Assembly (NCBI GenBank): GCA_028749105.1
Contig: JAQUQF010000074.1
Span: 1 to 7,994, forward strand
Direction of reading: 5' to 3'
Source of the DNA: Acidobacteriota bacterium
GTDB lineage: Bacteria; Acidobacteriota; Aminicenantia; UBA2199
DNA: 7,994 bases
The notes beneath the pieces are model-generated. The model was not told the DNA's origin, ran no database searches, and worked only from the letters and a program-made list of their open reading frames with translations. Shown in pieces: positions 1 to 6,193 of the stretch. The stretch's first letter is position 1. Each line of letters opens with the position of its first letter. A program made the position numbers and the translations under genes.

Positions 1-42
1 ATGAGGTCGCCGGCGGCGCGCGAAGGAGATGAGTGTCGTTTC

Positions 43-77
43 ACGGTCATGGCGATTCAAATTATACGGTCATGGCG
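43..77. repeat. 12-bp direct repeat upstream of tRNA-Lys
   Basis: The 12-mer ACGGTCATGGCG occurs exactly at 43-54 and again at 66-77, a period of 23 bp, in the non-coding leader before the tRNA promoter. Two spaced direct copies could be a regulator binding site. They could also be internal repeats of a decayed transposon end, since IS21-family elements carry repeated motifs inside their ends. No transposase remnant is visible within the window, so the role is unknown. Confidence 0.6.
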
Positions 78-82
78 GATGA

Positions 83-111
83 TTGACAAGCGGGAAAAAA
101 TATGATATTTT
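83..111 (+). promoter_or_regulatory. Probable promoter of tRNA-Lys
   Basis: A perfect -35 hexamer TTGACA lies at 83-88. With a 17-nt spacer the -10 would be TATTTT at 106-111; GATATT at 104-109 (15-nt spacer) is an alternative. Initiation would fall a few bases before the mature tRNA 5' end at 123. The -10 is not perfect and the AT-rich stretch offers several registers, so the exact hexamer is uncertain. Confidence 0.45.
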
Positions 112-113
112 TT
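95..113. repeat. Perfect AT-rich inverted repeat over the -10 region
   Basis: AAAAAATAT at 95-103 and ATATTTTTT at 105-113 are exact reverse complements around a single G at 104. The palindrome covers the probable -10 region of the tRNA promoter. It may simply be AT-rich promoter DNA, or it may be an operator or melting element. Confidence 0.55.
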
Positions 114-122
114 ATCTTTAAT

Positions 123-195
123 GGCCCCTTAGCTCAATTGGCAGAGCAATTGACTCTTAATCAATAGGTTGATGGTTCGATTCCATCAGGGGTCA
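123..195 (+). tRNA. tRNA-Lys (anticodon CTT)
   Basis: A full cloverleaf can be drawn by hand. The acceptor stem is 123-129 with 188-194 (one G-T wobble) and the discriminator is A195. The D stem is 132-135 with 144-147 around an 8-nt loop. The anticodon stem is 149-153 with 161-165, and the loop 154-160 places CTT at 156-158, which reads AAG lysine codons. The variable loop is 166-170. The T stem is 171-175 with 183-187 around the TTCGATT loop. The mature length is 73 nt. The 3' CCA is not encoded (TCT follows), so it must be added enzymatically. Confidence 0.97.
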
Positions 196-208
196 TCTGA
201 AACTCAAT

Positions 209-224
209 GCCCACAAGGGCTTTT
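209..224 (+). terminator. Possible weak intrinsic terminator after tRNA-Lys
   Basis: GCCC (209-212), loop ACAA, GGGC (217-220) and TTTT (221-224) lie 13 nt after the tRNA end. The stem has only four base pairs, although all are G-C, and the U tract is four residues. It would be a weak terminator or a processing signal. The next gene starts about 100 bp further on, which fits transcription ending here. Confidence 0.4.
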
Positions 225-240
225 GCATAAAGTCGAAAAG

Positions 241-269
241 TTGAAGAAAAGTTGGCGTTATTCTGAAAT
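241..269 (+). promoter_or_regulatory. Candidate promoter for the acyltransferase-glycosyltransferase unit
   Basis: TTGAAG (241-246) and TGAAAT (264-269) each match four of six consensus positions and are separated by the ideal 17 nt. Initiation near 276 would leave a leader of about 50 nt before the ATG at 327. The match is modest; the support is its location between the tRNA hairpin and the first gene. Confidence 0.3.
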
Positions 270-326
270 TTCCGATTGAATTCGCGCGGCGTATTTTATA
301 CCATGTGCCAAAGGAATACGGCATCC

Positions 327-1451
327 ATGGAACAAAAACTGACCATCCAGCGCGTGACCGACGCCAAGCTGCGCCGGGAATTCATCATGTTCCCCTTCCG
401 CCTCTATCGCGGCGACCCCTGCTGGGTGGCGCCGCTGATCGGCGATGAGAAGAAATTCCTGTTAGCCCGCAGCAATCCCTTCCTGAAGGACAACCCGATC
501 GAGCTCTTCCTCTGCCGGCACGGAAATGAGACTGTGGGGCGCATCGCTGCCGTCCTCAACCGCGACCACCAGCGCCAGCACCATGACCGCTGCGGCTTTT
601 TCGGCATGTTCGAGTGCGTCAACGACGTGCAGGCAGCCGATATGCTGATGCAGGCTGCCGCGTCATGGCTGAGGGAAAACGGCTGCGACACCCTGCGCGG
701 CCCTACCAGCTTCTCGGTGAACGGCATCGCCGGCCTGCTCCTTGACGGCTTCAAGGCGCCGCCCGTGGTCCTGATGGCCTATAATCCCCCCTATTATCGC
801 GAACTGATCGAGGGACTCGGCTTTCACCAGGCCATGCGTTTCTTCGCCTACGAAGTGTCGCGGGAGACCATCCGCTTTCCCCGGGCGATCGGGCGGCTGG
901 AGGAGCGCCTGCGCGACAACGGCATCCGCATCCGCATCTTCGACCTCAGGCAGGCGGAGCGCGACATGGCTATTCTCATTGATCTCTTCAACAAAGCCTG
1001 GGCCGACAACTGGGGATTCATACCGACGACGCTCGCCGAGGGGCTGGAAGATCTCAAGAAAATGCGCCCCGTCATCCGCCCCGACCTGATCTTCTTTGCC
1101 GAGAAGGAGGGGCGGCCGGTCGGCTTCTCGCTCTCGGTGCCCGACATCAACCAGGCACTCCGCCCCCTTGGCGGGCGCCTGTTCCCGTTTGGCTGGCTCC
1201 AGTTGCTGGGCAGCCTCAAGAAGATCGACGCGATTCGCGTCACCCTGATGGGCGTTCTCAAGGAGTACCGCCAGCTGGGCATCGACCTGGCGTTCTACAG
1301 GATGACCGCCGAAAACGCCTACCGGCATGGCATATACAAGGCGGAGATGTCCTGGATCCTGGAGAGCAACGAGGCAATGAACCGCGTCCTGCGCCATATC
1401 AATGCGCAAGTGACCAAGACCTACGCCCTCTATGAGAAGCCGATCGCTTGA
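327..1451 (+). CDS. YghO / bacterial ceramide synthase-like acyltransferase (GNAT fold)
   Basis: This 374-residue protein belongs, by recognisable sequence pattern, to the YghO/BcerS-like family. Marks of the family are an N-terminal block around residues 21-52 (FPFRLYRGDP near 22-31), a GRIAA stretch near 71-75 followed by an FFGMFE motif at 91-96, and the NPPYYRELIEGLGF region at 153-166. The C-terminal GNAT-like segment near 303-320 contains YRQLGI, and the protein ends in an ESNEAMNRVL helix. GNAT proteins transfer acyl groups from acyl-CoA; a Caulobacter member is reported to act as a bacterial ceramide synthase, so an N-acyltransferase role on a lipid or amino sugar is plausible here. 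No membrane segment is obvious. The ATG at 327 is chosen because AAGGA at 311-315 precedes it. ATG 303 and TTG 276 are in frame but lack a better ribosome site. It heads a co-directional unit with two glycosyltransferases. Substrate is not determinable. Confidence 0.85.
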   Translation: MEQKLTIQRVTDAKLRREFIMFPFRLYRGDPCWVAPLIGDEKKFLLARSNPFLKDNPIELFLCRHGNETVGRIAAVLNRDHQRQHHDRCGFFGMFECVNDVQAADMLMQAAASWLRENGCDTLRGPTSFSVNGIAGLLLDGFKAPPVVLMAYNPPYYRELIEGLGFHQAMRFFAYEVSRETIRFPRAIGRLEERLRDNGIRIRIFDLRQAERDMAILIDLFNKAWADNWGFIPTTLAEGLEDLKKMRPVIRPDLIFFAEKEGRPVGFSLSVPDINQALRPLGGRLFPFGWLQLLGSLKKIDAIRVTLMGVLKEYRQLGIDLAFYRMTAENAYRHGIYKAEMSWILESNEAMNRVLRHINAQVTKTYALYEKPIA

Positions 1452-1465
1452 GCACTCCGGCGACT

Positions 1466-2002
1466 ATGTCCATCCTTGAAAAAAAGGCGCGAAACATGGT
1501 AATATGGGCCCTGGAGAAAAAAATGGCCTCCGACATGGACGAAAAAGCCAGGAATGAGGTCGCCGCGCTGAAGGAACGCCTCCGCGCCGACAAGGACGCA
1601 GCGACCTCTCTCGAGGATCTGGCCGGCGCCCCGATCCAGCACCACTTCCCCATCGATTTGTGGTCCCTCTCCGACAGCGAGCTGGACAACGAGATGGGCA
1701 AGCGCCTTTCGTTTTTGAATGAGGACATCGACTGCCGGCCGACCGTGGAGATCGCTTCGCATCGCCGCTTCATCGGTCCCTTCATCGTATTCTGCAAGAA
1801 GCTGCTCCTCTGGGCGATGCGGCCCTATACGAACTCGCTGTTTGTGCGCCAGAACCGCTTCAACGAGCAGCTGGTGGCCTTCCATCTGGCCTCCTTCATC
1901 CGCTTCCGCCGCCTGGAGGAGAGGGCAAAGCGCCTGGAGAAGCTGGCCGGCGAAACCCTTGAAGGCGGCGAAGACGAAGTCCCCGCCGTGCGGCATGACT
2001 AA
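1466..2002 (+). CDS. Small helical protein of unknown function in a glycosyltransferase unit
   Basis: I do not assign a function to this roughly 178-residue protein. The first 60 residues are charged and helical (Lys/Glu/Ala/Leu-rich, coiled-coil-like). A middle block contains ASHRRFIGPFIVF, followed by a basic, hydrophobic stretch (KKLLLWAMRPY) and RQNRFNEQL. The C-terminal part is again helical and Arg/Glu-rich. From memory, an SHR-x-x-GP block followed by a basic hydrophobic stretch and an asparagine-rich QN-x-FN segment recurs in accessory parts of proteins from bacterial polysaccharide clusters; this suggests a membrane-surface or scaffold role. Start is uncertain: TTG 1448 has GAGAAG 8 nt upstream and overlaps the previous stop, ATG 1466 has no clear site, and ATG 1523 has a good GGAG at 1513-1516. 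It sits 14 bp after the acyltransferase and overlaps the next gene by 8 bp, so it is probably coupled to it. Confidence 0.75.
   Translation: MSILEKKARNMVIWALEKKMASDMDEKARNEVAALKERLRADKDAATSLEDLAGAPIQHHFPIDLWSLSDSELDNEMGKRLSFLNEDIDCRPTVEIASHRRFIGPFIVFCKKLLLWAMRPYTNSLFVRQNRFNEQLVAFHLASFIRFRRLEERAKRLEKLAGETLEGGEDEVPAVRHD
1513..1525 (+). promoter_or_regulatory. Alternative internal ribosome binding site and ATG
   Basis: GGAG at 1513-1516, six adenines, then an in-frame ATG at 1523-1525 inside the small helical protein gene. This is the best Shine-Dalgarno spacing in the area and could give a product of about 159 residues. It may be the only start or a second one. Confidence 0.35.
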
Positions 2003-3272
2003 GACCGCAGCCGCTGCCTCCATGTCTTCCGGCAGGGATCTGGCCAATGCCGCCGCTGACCTGGCGGCGAGATCCGGTCCCCAGGCCGCCTACAACCTGC
2101 TGCTGCGCGGTGAAGTCGCAGCCGGCTGGCGCAAGCCCAGCCTGGCTCTCTACGATCACACGCTGCATCTGATCGGCGGCGGCGAAAAGTACGGCTGCAC
2201 CATGGCCCAGGCCCTGCAGGACGACTTTGACATCACGCTGATCGCCCACCGCCCGGTGTCCACCGCTGACCTGATGAAATGGTACGACCTGGATCTGTCG
2301 CACTGCCAGGTGAAGATCATGCCCCTGGAATTTTTCCCCTCCGACGGGCCGATCAACCCCGACCGGGTCTCGGCACGCACGGAGAACCCGTTCCTGGCCG
2401 TCAGCCGCGAGAGCGGCAACTACGATTTTTTCATCAACAACAGCATGCTGGAGATGGTCTATCCGCTGGCCAACGTGTCGTTGTTCATCTGCCACTTTCC
2501 CGAGCGCCCGAAGGGCCCCTATTTTTATGCCCAGCACTATGGCCATCTCATCTACAACAGCCGCTATACCGCCGAATGGATCGCCAGGAAGTGGGGCATT
2601 GCCAACGGCCGCCACATCTATCCGCCCGTGGACATGGAGCCTGCGTCCGGGGATGCCCCGAAGGAGAACGTCATCCTGTCGGTGGCCCGCTTCGAGAGCG
2701 GCGGCAGCAAGCAGCAGGCGGAGATGATCGCCGCCTTTTCCCGCCTGCGCGCCATGGCCCCGGAGGCCGCCCGGGACTGGCGACTGGTGCTGTGCGGCGG
2801 CAGCGCCTCCCCCAACCCCTACCTCGAGCGCATACGCGCCGGCCTCGCCGCCCAACCCGGGCTGCCCGTGGAGCTGCGGGTCAACATGCCGCTGGCCGAG
2901 CTGAAGCGCGAATACGCCCGCGCCTCGATCTTCTGGCATTTCTGCGGCCTGGGCCAGAGCAACCCGGCCAACGTGGAACACTTCGGCATGTCGACGGTCG
3001 AGGCCATGCAAAACGGCTGCCTGCCCGTCGTCTTCGACGGCGGCGGCCAGCGCGAGATCGTGGAGGACGGCGTTTCCGGCTTCCGCTTTTCCGGGACACG
3101 GGAATTGCTGGAACGGACCGCGCGGGCCATTGGGGACCGGGAGCTGCGCCTGCGCCTCGGCATGGAGGCGAAGCGCCGCGGCGGGGATTTCAGCCGCGCG
3201 GTCTTCAATGAAAAAGTCCGGACGCTTTTCTCAGGACTGGCTGAAACCTACGCTTCGGGAGACCCACTGTGA
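1995..3272 (+). CDS. GT4-type (GT-B fold) glycosyltransferase
   Basis: This 425-residue retaining-type glycosyltransferase would move a sugar from a nucleotide donor to a glycan or lipid acceptor on the cytoplasmic face of the membrane. The N-terminal domain has an acceptor-side GGGEKY glycine loop at 61-66. The inter-domain region shows YNSRYTAEW (187-195) and YPPVD (209-213). The donor domain opens with SVARFESGGSKQQ (229-241), the usual GT4 phosphate-binding Arg/Lys region, and contains EHFGMSTVE (328-336). The latter is a clean E-x7-E motif (E328, E336), followed by a GGGQREIVEDG loop. Length is normal for the family. The ATG at 1995 is chosen because the conserved domain begins soon after; ATG 2022 is an alternative. 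The gene overlaps the preceding stop by 8 bp and the next start by 4 bp, indicating coupled translation. Donor and acceptor cannot be read from sequence. Confidence 0.93.
   Translation: MTKTAAAASMSSGRDLANAAADLAARSGPQAAYNLLLRGEVAAGWRKPSLALYDHTLHLIGGGEKYGCTMAQALQDDFDITLIAHRPVSTADLMKWYDLDLSHCQVKIMPLEFFPSDGPINPDRVSARTENPFLAVSRESGNYDFFINNSMLEMVYPLANVSLFICHFPERPKGPYFYAQHYGHLIYNSRYTAEWIARKWGIANGRHIYPPVDMEPASGDAPKENVILSVARFESGGSKQQAEMIAAFSRLRAMAPEAARDWRLVLCGGSASPNPYLERIRAGLAAQPGLPVELRVNMPLAELKREYARASIFWHFCGLGQSNPANVEHFGMSTVEAMQNGCLPVVFDGGGQREIVEDGVSGFRFSGTRELLERTARAIGDRELRLRLGMEAKRRGGDFSRAVFNEKVRTLFSGLAETYASGDPL
3257..3271 (+). promoter_or_regulatory. Ribosome binding site and GTG start of the GT2 gene
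   Basis: GGGAGA at 3257-3262 lies 6 nt before GTG 3269-3271, which overlaps the preceding TGA stop as GTGA. This supports the non-ATG start and re-initiation coupling to the GT4 gene. Confidence 0.7.
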
Positions 3273-4315
3273 TCCCGGCGCCAGGCAGCAGACAAGCGGG
3301 CGCTCCACCCGAGGTATCGATCATCATCCTGACCAAGAATTCGCTGGGGGTGGTCAACCGCCTGTTGGACGCCATCCGCTCCCAGGACTTTCCCCATTCC
3401 TGTGAACTGATATTCATGGACAACGACTCCCAAGACGGCACCCGCGAGTACCTGGAGTCCGTCCGCGACATTCCGGCGCGCGTCATCCCCGTCGCCGACG
3501 GCGCGTTCAGCCACAGCGGCACGCGCATGGAGGCCGCCCGGGCCGCAGCGGGCAGTGTCCTGGTCTTTTTTACTGACGATGTCGTGCCCATCGGCAACGA
3601 TTTCCTGGCCCGGCTGACCGAGCCCGTGCGGACGGGCCGGACCGAAGCCGCCTACGGCATCTGGCAGATCGATCCGCAGTGGCACGACCCCGTCGACGCC
3701 TACATGCACAACGATTGGTACAAGGGCTATGACGACATCGTCGAGCCCATACCCGCTTACTGCTGGGAGAAATTCCCGCCCGAGCTGCGCCGCCGGTTGT
3801 GCAACTTTGACAACTGCGCCTCCTGCATCGGCCGGGACACCCTGCTCCGCCTCGAGTTTCCGCCCGTCCCCTACGGCGAGGACATGCTATTCGCCCGCAA
3901 ACTGATCCTGAACGGCATGCGGGTGGCCCAGGTCAAGGAGGCCAAGTTCTATCATTGGCACAAGGTCAAGACGGGCTACATGTTCCGGCGCATGTGCTAT
4001 GACTCTTACCTGAGCGTGAAGGAGTTCGACATTTATTACGTCTCCAGGCTGCGCGGCGTGCTCAAGGCCATCGCCATGCGCAGCCTGCAGAGGACCTACT
4101 TCGCTTTTTTCAAGATCAGAATGCCGCTGGCAAAGAGATTCTACTGGAGTTGGTACAACTTCCGCACGCTGAGTGCTGATTTCTTCGGGAAATTCGCCGG
4201 CATCCTGACCGCCGAGACGGCGAACAAGGGCTTCTCGCCGCTGAAGAGGAGGTTGTTCGCCGCCCAGGAACGCATCGTCGCCGAGATCGAAAAAAAAAGC
4301 ATCCTGCGCTATTGA
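3269..4315 (+). CDS. GT2-type glycosyltransferase, rhamnosyltransferase-like
   Basis: This 348-residue inverting GT-A glycosyltransferase begins with VSIIILTKN (16-24), followed by the DNDSQDGT nucleotide-binding motif (51-58). The DxD equivalent is TDD at 102-104. The acceptor region DNCASCIGRDTL (181-192) is followed by PYGEDMLFARKLI, whose E204-D205 pair corresponds to the catalytic-base motif of the family. The conserved Asn-x-x-Ser pattern and the YGED block resemble bacterial rhamnosyltransferases, which fits rmlC/rmlD genes ending 10 bp away on the other strand; the donor is still an inference. The C-terminal 110 residues are basic and aromatic-rich without clear transmembrane helices and may hold the enzyme at the membrane. 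Four cysteines cluster at 165, 178, 183 and 186. The start is GTG. A run of nine adenines near the 3' end encodes part of EIEKK. Confidence 0.92.
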   Translation: MIPAPGSRQAGAPPEVSIIILTKNSLGVVNRLLDAIRSQDFPHSCELIFMDNDSQDGTREYLESVRDIPARVIPVADGAFSHSGTRMEAARAAAGSVLVFFTDDVVPIGNDFLARLTEPVRTGRTEAAYGIWQIDPQWHDPVDAYMHNDWYKGYDDIVEPIPAYCWEKFPPELRRRLCNFDNCASCIGRDTLLRLEFPPVPYGEDMLFARKLILNGMRVAQVKEAKFYHWHKVKTGYMFRRMCYDSYLSVKEFDIYYVSRLRGVLKAIAMRSLQRTYFAFFKIRMPLAKRFYWSWYNFRTLSADFFGKFAGILTAETANKGFSPLKRRLFAAQERIVAEIEKKSILRY

Positions 4316-4325
4316 AGCCGCCGCG
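4290..4325 (-). terminator. Possible T-tract terminator for the rml unit inside the GT2 3' end
   Basis: On the minus strand a run of nine T (complement of 4290-4298) lies 27 nt after the rmlD stop, inside the antisense of the GT2 C-terminus. The preceding hairpin (GCA-GGA-TGC) is only three pairs long plus weak extensions, so this may not terminate efficiently. No better bidirectional terminator is visible between the convergent genes. Confidence 0.2.
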
Positions 4326-5210
4326 TCAACCGATGCCGTGCTTCTCCTTCATGTATGCGGCCAGGGCATCCTTCCAGGGGGGCATGATATTCAGGTTCAG
4401 CCTCTTCAGGTTGGCGTTCTCCAGCACCGAGTAGCCGGGCCGCGCGACCTTGGCCGGGAATTCGCCGGGGGCGGCCCTGTTCAACAAGACCGTGCTTCCG
4501 CTCAGGCGGAAGATCTCGGCGGCGAACTCGTACCAGGAGCATTGCCCTTCGGCGGTGGCATGATACAGGCCGTCGGCGGCCCCTTGCTTCAGCATGTGCA
4601 GGAGCTGGCGCGCCACGGACTGGGTCGATGTGGGCGTCAGGATTTCATCATCCACCACCCGCATTTCCTTGCGTTCGCGGGCAAGCTTGAGCATCAGATC
4701 AACGAAGTTCAGCCCCCCCTTTTCCAGGCAGGGATGGATGCCATACAAGCCGGAAACCCTTAGCACATAATGTTTTCTGGCAATCGCCCGCACGAACAGC
4801 TCGCCGGCCAGCTTGCTGGTGCCGTAGGCGTTCAGCGGCAGCGGCAGGTCGGTTTCCAGGTAGGGAGCCGCCTTGGCGCCGTCAAAAACGTAGTCGGTGC
4901 TGATATGGACCAGACGGGCGCCGCCGGCATTGGCTGCCCGAGCCAGGTTGCGCACGCCAAGGGCGTTCACCGCGAAGGCCCGCGCCGGGTCGGCCTCACA
5001 TTTTTCCACCTGGTGCATGGCGGCGGTGTTGACGACGATGCCGGCGCCGGCAGCCGCCAGTACGCGCTGCGCCTGATCGCCATCGCTGATGTCCAATTGG
5101 GAAATGGTCAGGGGAACGACGTCATGGCCGTCAGCCAGGCAGGCGGCGACGATGTCCGAGCCCAGCTGCCCGTCGGCGCCGATCACGGCGATCTTCATGA
5201 TACCGGCCAT
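4326..5210 (-). CDS. rmlD: dTDP-4-dehydrorhamnose reductase (RmlD-like SDR)
   Basis: RmlD reduces dTDP-6-deoxy-L-lyxo-4-hexulose to dTDP-L-rhamnose with NAD(P)H in the cytosol. This 294-residue protein has the Rossmann glycine motif GADGQLG (11-17), STDYVFDG (104-111) and the catalytic Y129-x3-K133 in YGTSKLAGE. It ends in a family-typical RPGYSVLEN block. Length is normal (about 290-300). The substrate loop reads NTAAMHQVEKCE rather than the classic NAAAYTAVDKAE, so it belongs to a divergent RmlD branch and the exact 4-keto sugar is less certain. I chose the ATG at 5210 because AGAAGGA lies 11 nt upstream within the end of the previous gene; ATG 5198 (MKIAVIG) is the alternative. It follows the epimerase gene by 7 bp, so they are co-transcribed. 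Confidence 0.88.
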   Translation of the reverse strand: MAGIMKIAVIGADGQLGSDIVAACLADGHDVVPLTISQLDISDGDQAQRVLAAAGAGIVVNTAAMHQVEKCEADPARAFAVNALGVRNLARAANAGGARLVHISTDYVFDGAKAAPYLETDLPLPLNAYGTSKLAGELFVRAIARKHYVLRVSGLYGIHPCLEKGGLNFVDLMLKLARERKEMRVVDDEILTPTSTQSVARQLLHMLKQGAADGLYHATAEGQCSWYEFAAEIFRLSGSTVLLNRAAPGEFPAKVARPGYSVLENANLKRLNLNIMPPWKDALAAYMKEKHGIG

Positions 5211-5217
5211 CGGCGCT

Positions 5218-6180
5218 TCAATCCTTCTTTTCCAAGCCCCGGAACACCTGGATGTTGTAATAGGCGGGGTTGTCAAAGTCCTTGAACTTGGGCAGGTTGT
5301 CCACCAGGTCCTTGATGATCGACTCGACGTCGTGCTTGGGATGGAAACTGAGGACCCGGCGCGCCTTGTCGATGCTGACCTTGTAGTTGCGAAAATCCTG
5401 GACGTGGTTGATCTTCAGCTGCACGTCGGCCTTGAGGTGGGTCTTGAGACCCGACTGGACCAAGTCGCCCAGCTCGCCCACCGTGTAGTTGCCCGAGGCG
5501 ACGTTGAAGATGCCGGAGATGCCTTCGTTGGCCTCGATGGCGCGGATATAGGCGCTGGCTGCGTCCTGGATGCTGAGGATCGGCCTCCAAATGGCCGGAT
5601 TGTTCACTGTGATCGTCTTGTTGGCCAGGGCCGACTTGAACATGGTGTTGACCACCAGGTCGAGGCGCATGCGCGGGCTGTAGCCGCTGACCGTTCCCTG
5701 GCGGAAGGCGATCACCGAAAATCCCTTGTCCTGCAGCTGCATGACTCCCTGTTCGCCCTGAAGCTTGGAGATGCCGTACGGGTAGTTGGAGACGGCGGGC
5801 TGGGTTTCGTCGTACAGCTCATTGACCGTGTAGCCGTAGACCGAGCAGGAGCCGGCGTAGATGAAGCGCTTGACCCCGGCCCCCTTGGCCAGGTAAGCCA
5901 GGAAAGCGGGAGCGGCGGCGTTGAAGATGAAATTTTTGCTGGGGGAAAACTCGGCCATGGGGTCGTTGGAAAGGCCGGCCAGGAAGATCACCTGGTCGAA
6001 GCCGCGCACGTCTTCGGCCTTGAGGTCGAAGATGTCCTTGTGCACGATCCCCACTTCCTTGGGCAGGTGGTTTCCGAACCAGAAGAGGTCGATGACGCTG
6101 ACCTCGTATCCCCTCTCGATCAGCTTGGGGATGAGCACGGAACCGATGTAGCCGGCTCCGCCGGCGATGAGAATTTTCAT
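5218..6180 (-). CDS. NAD-dependent sugar-nucleotide epimerase (extended SDR)
   Basis: This 320-residue extended short-chain dehydrogenase binds NAD through GGAGYIG (7-13). It has the active-site serine region GSCSVYG (110-116) and the catalytic Y135-x3-K139 in YPYGISK. The later block GYSPRMRLDLVVN (166-178) is typical of a group of sugar-nucleotide epimerases. The RmlB-type TDEVYG dyad is absent, so a 4,6-dehydratase role is unlikely and an epimerase (or reductase) is favoured. Substrate is unknown; its place between rmlC and rmlD suggests a second activated sugar for the same glycan. Start is firm: AAGGAG (complement of 6188-6193) lies 7 nt before the ATG. The gene begins 13 bp after rmlC and ends 7 bp before rmlD. 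Confidence 0.9.
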   Translation of the reverse strand: MKILIAGGAGYIGSVLIPKLIERGYEVSVIDLFWFGNHLPKEVGIVHKDIFDLKAEDVRGFDQVIFLAGLSNDPMAEFSPSKNFIFNAAAPAFLAYLAKGAGVKRFIYAGSCSVYGYTVNELYDETQPAVSNYPYGISKLQGEQGVMQLQDKGFSVIAFRQGTVSGYSPRMRLDLVVNTMFKSALANKTITVNNPAIWRPILSIQDAASAYIRAIEANEGISGIFNVASGNYTVGELGDLVQSGLKTHLKADVQLKINHVQDFRNYKVSIDKARRVLSFHPKHDVESIIKDLVDNLPKFKDFDNPAYYNIQVFRGLEKKD

Positions 6181-6193
6181 GGGGAAACTCCTT

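Noticed and set aside
1..105. Open frame from base 1 to a TGA at 103-105, or a gene tail ending at 30-32 in frame 3
   Set aside because: Too short to recognise; the frame-1 version runs through the promoter and repeats, and the frame-3 tail has no supporting homology.
663..1409. Long open frame on the minus strand opposite the acyltransferase gene
   Set aside because: Shadow of a GC-rich gene: no recognisable domain, low-complexity composition, and the plus strand encodes a clear family protein.
1719..1994. Upstream in-frame extension of the GT4 gene
   Set aside because: It lies wholly within the small helical gene in another frame, and its translation is Arg/Ser/Pro-rich with no GT4 homology; ATG 1995 fits the domain start.
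1896..3011. 371-codon minus-strand open frame opposite the GT4 gene
   Set aside because: His/Gly/Arg-rich translation with no motif; the plus strand carries all GT4 motifs.
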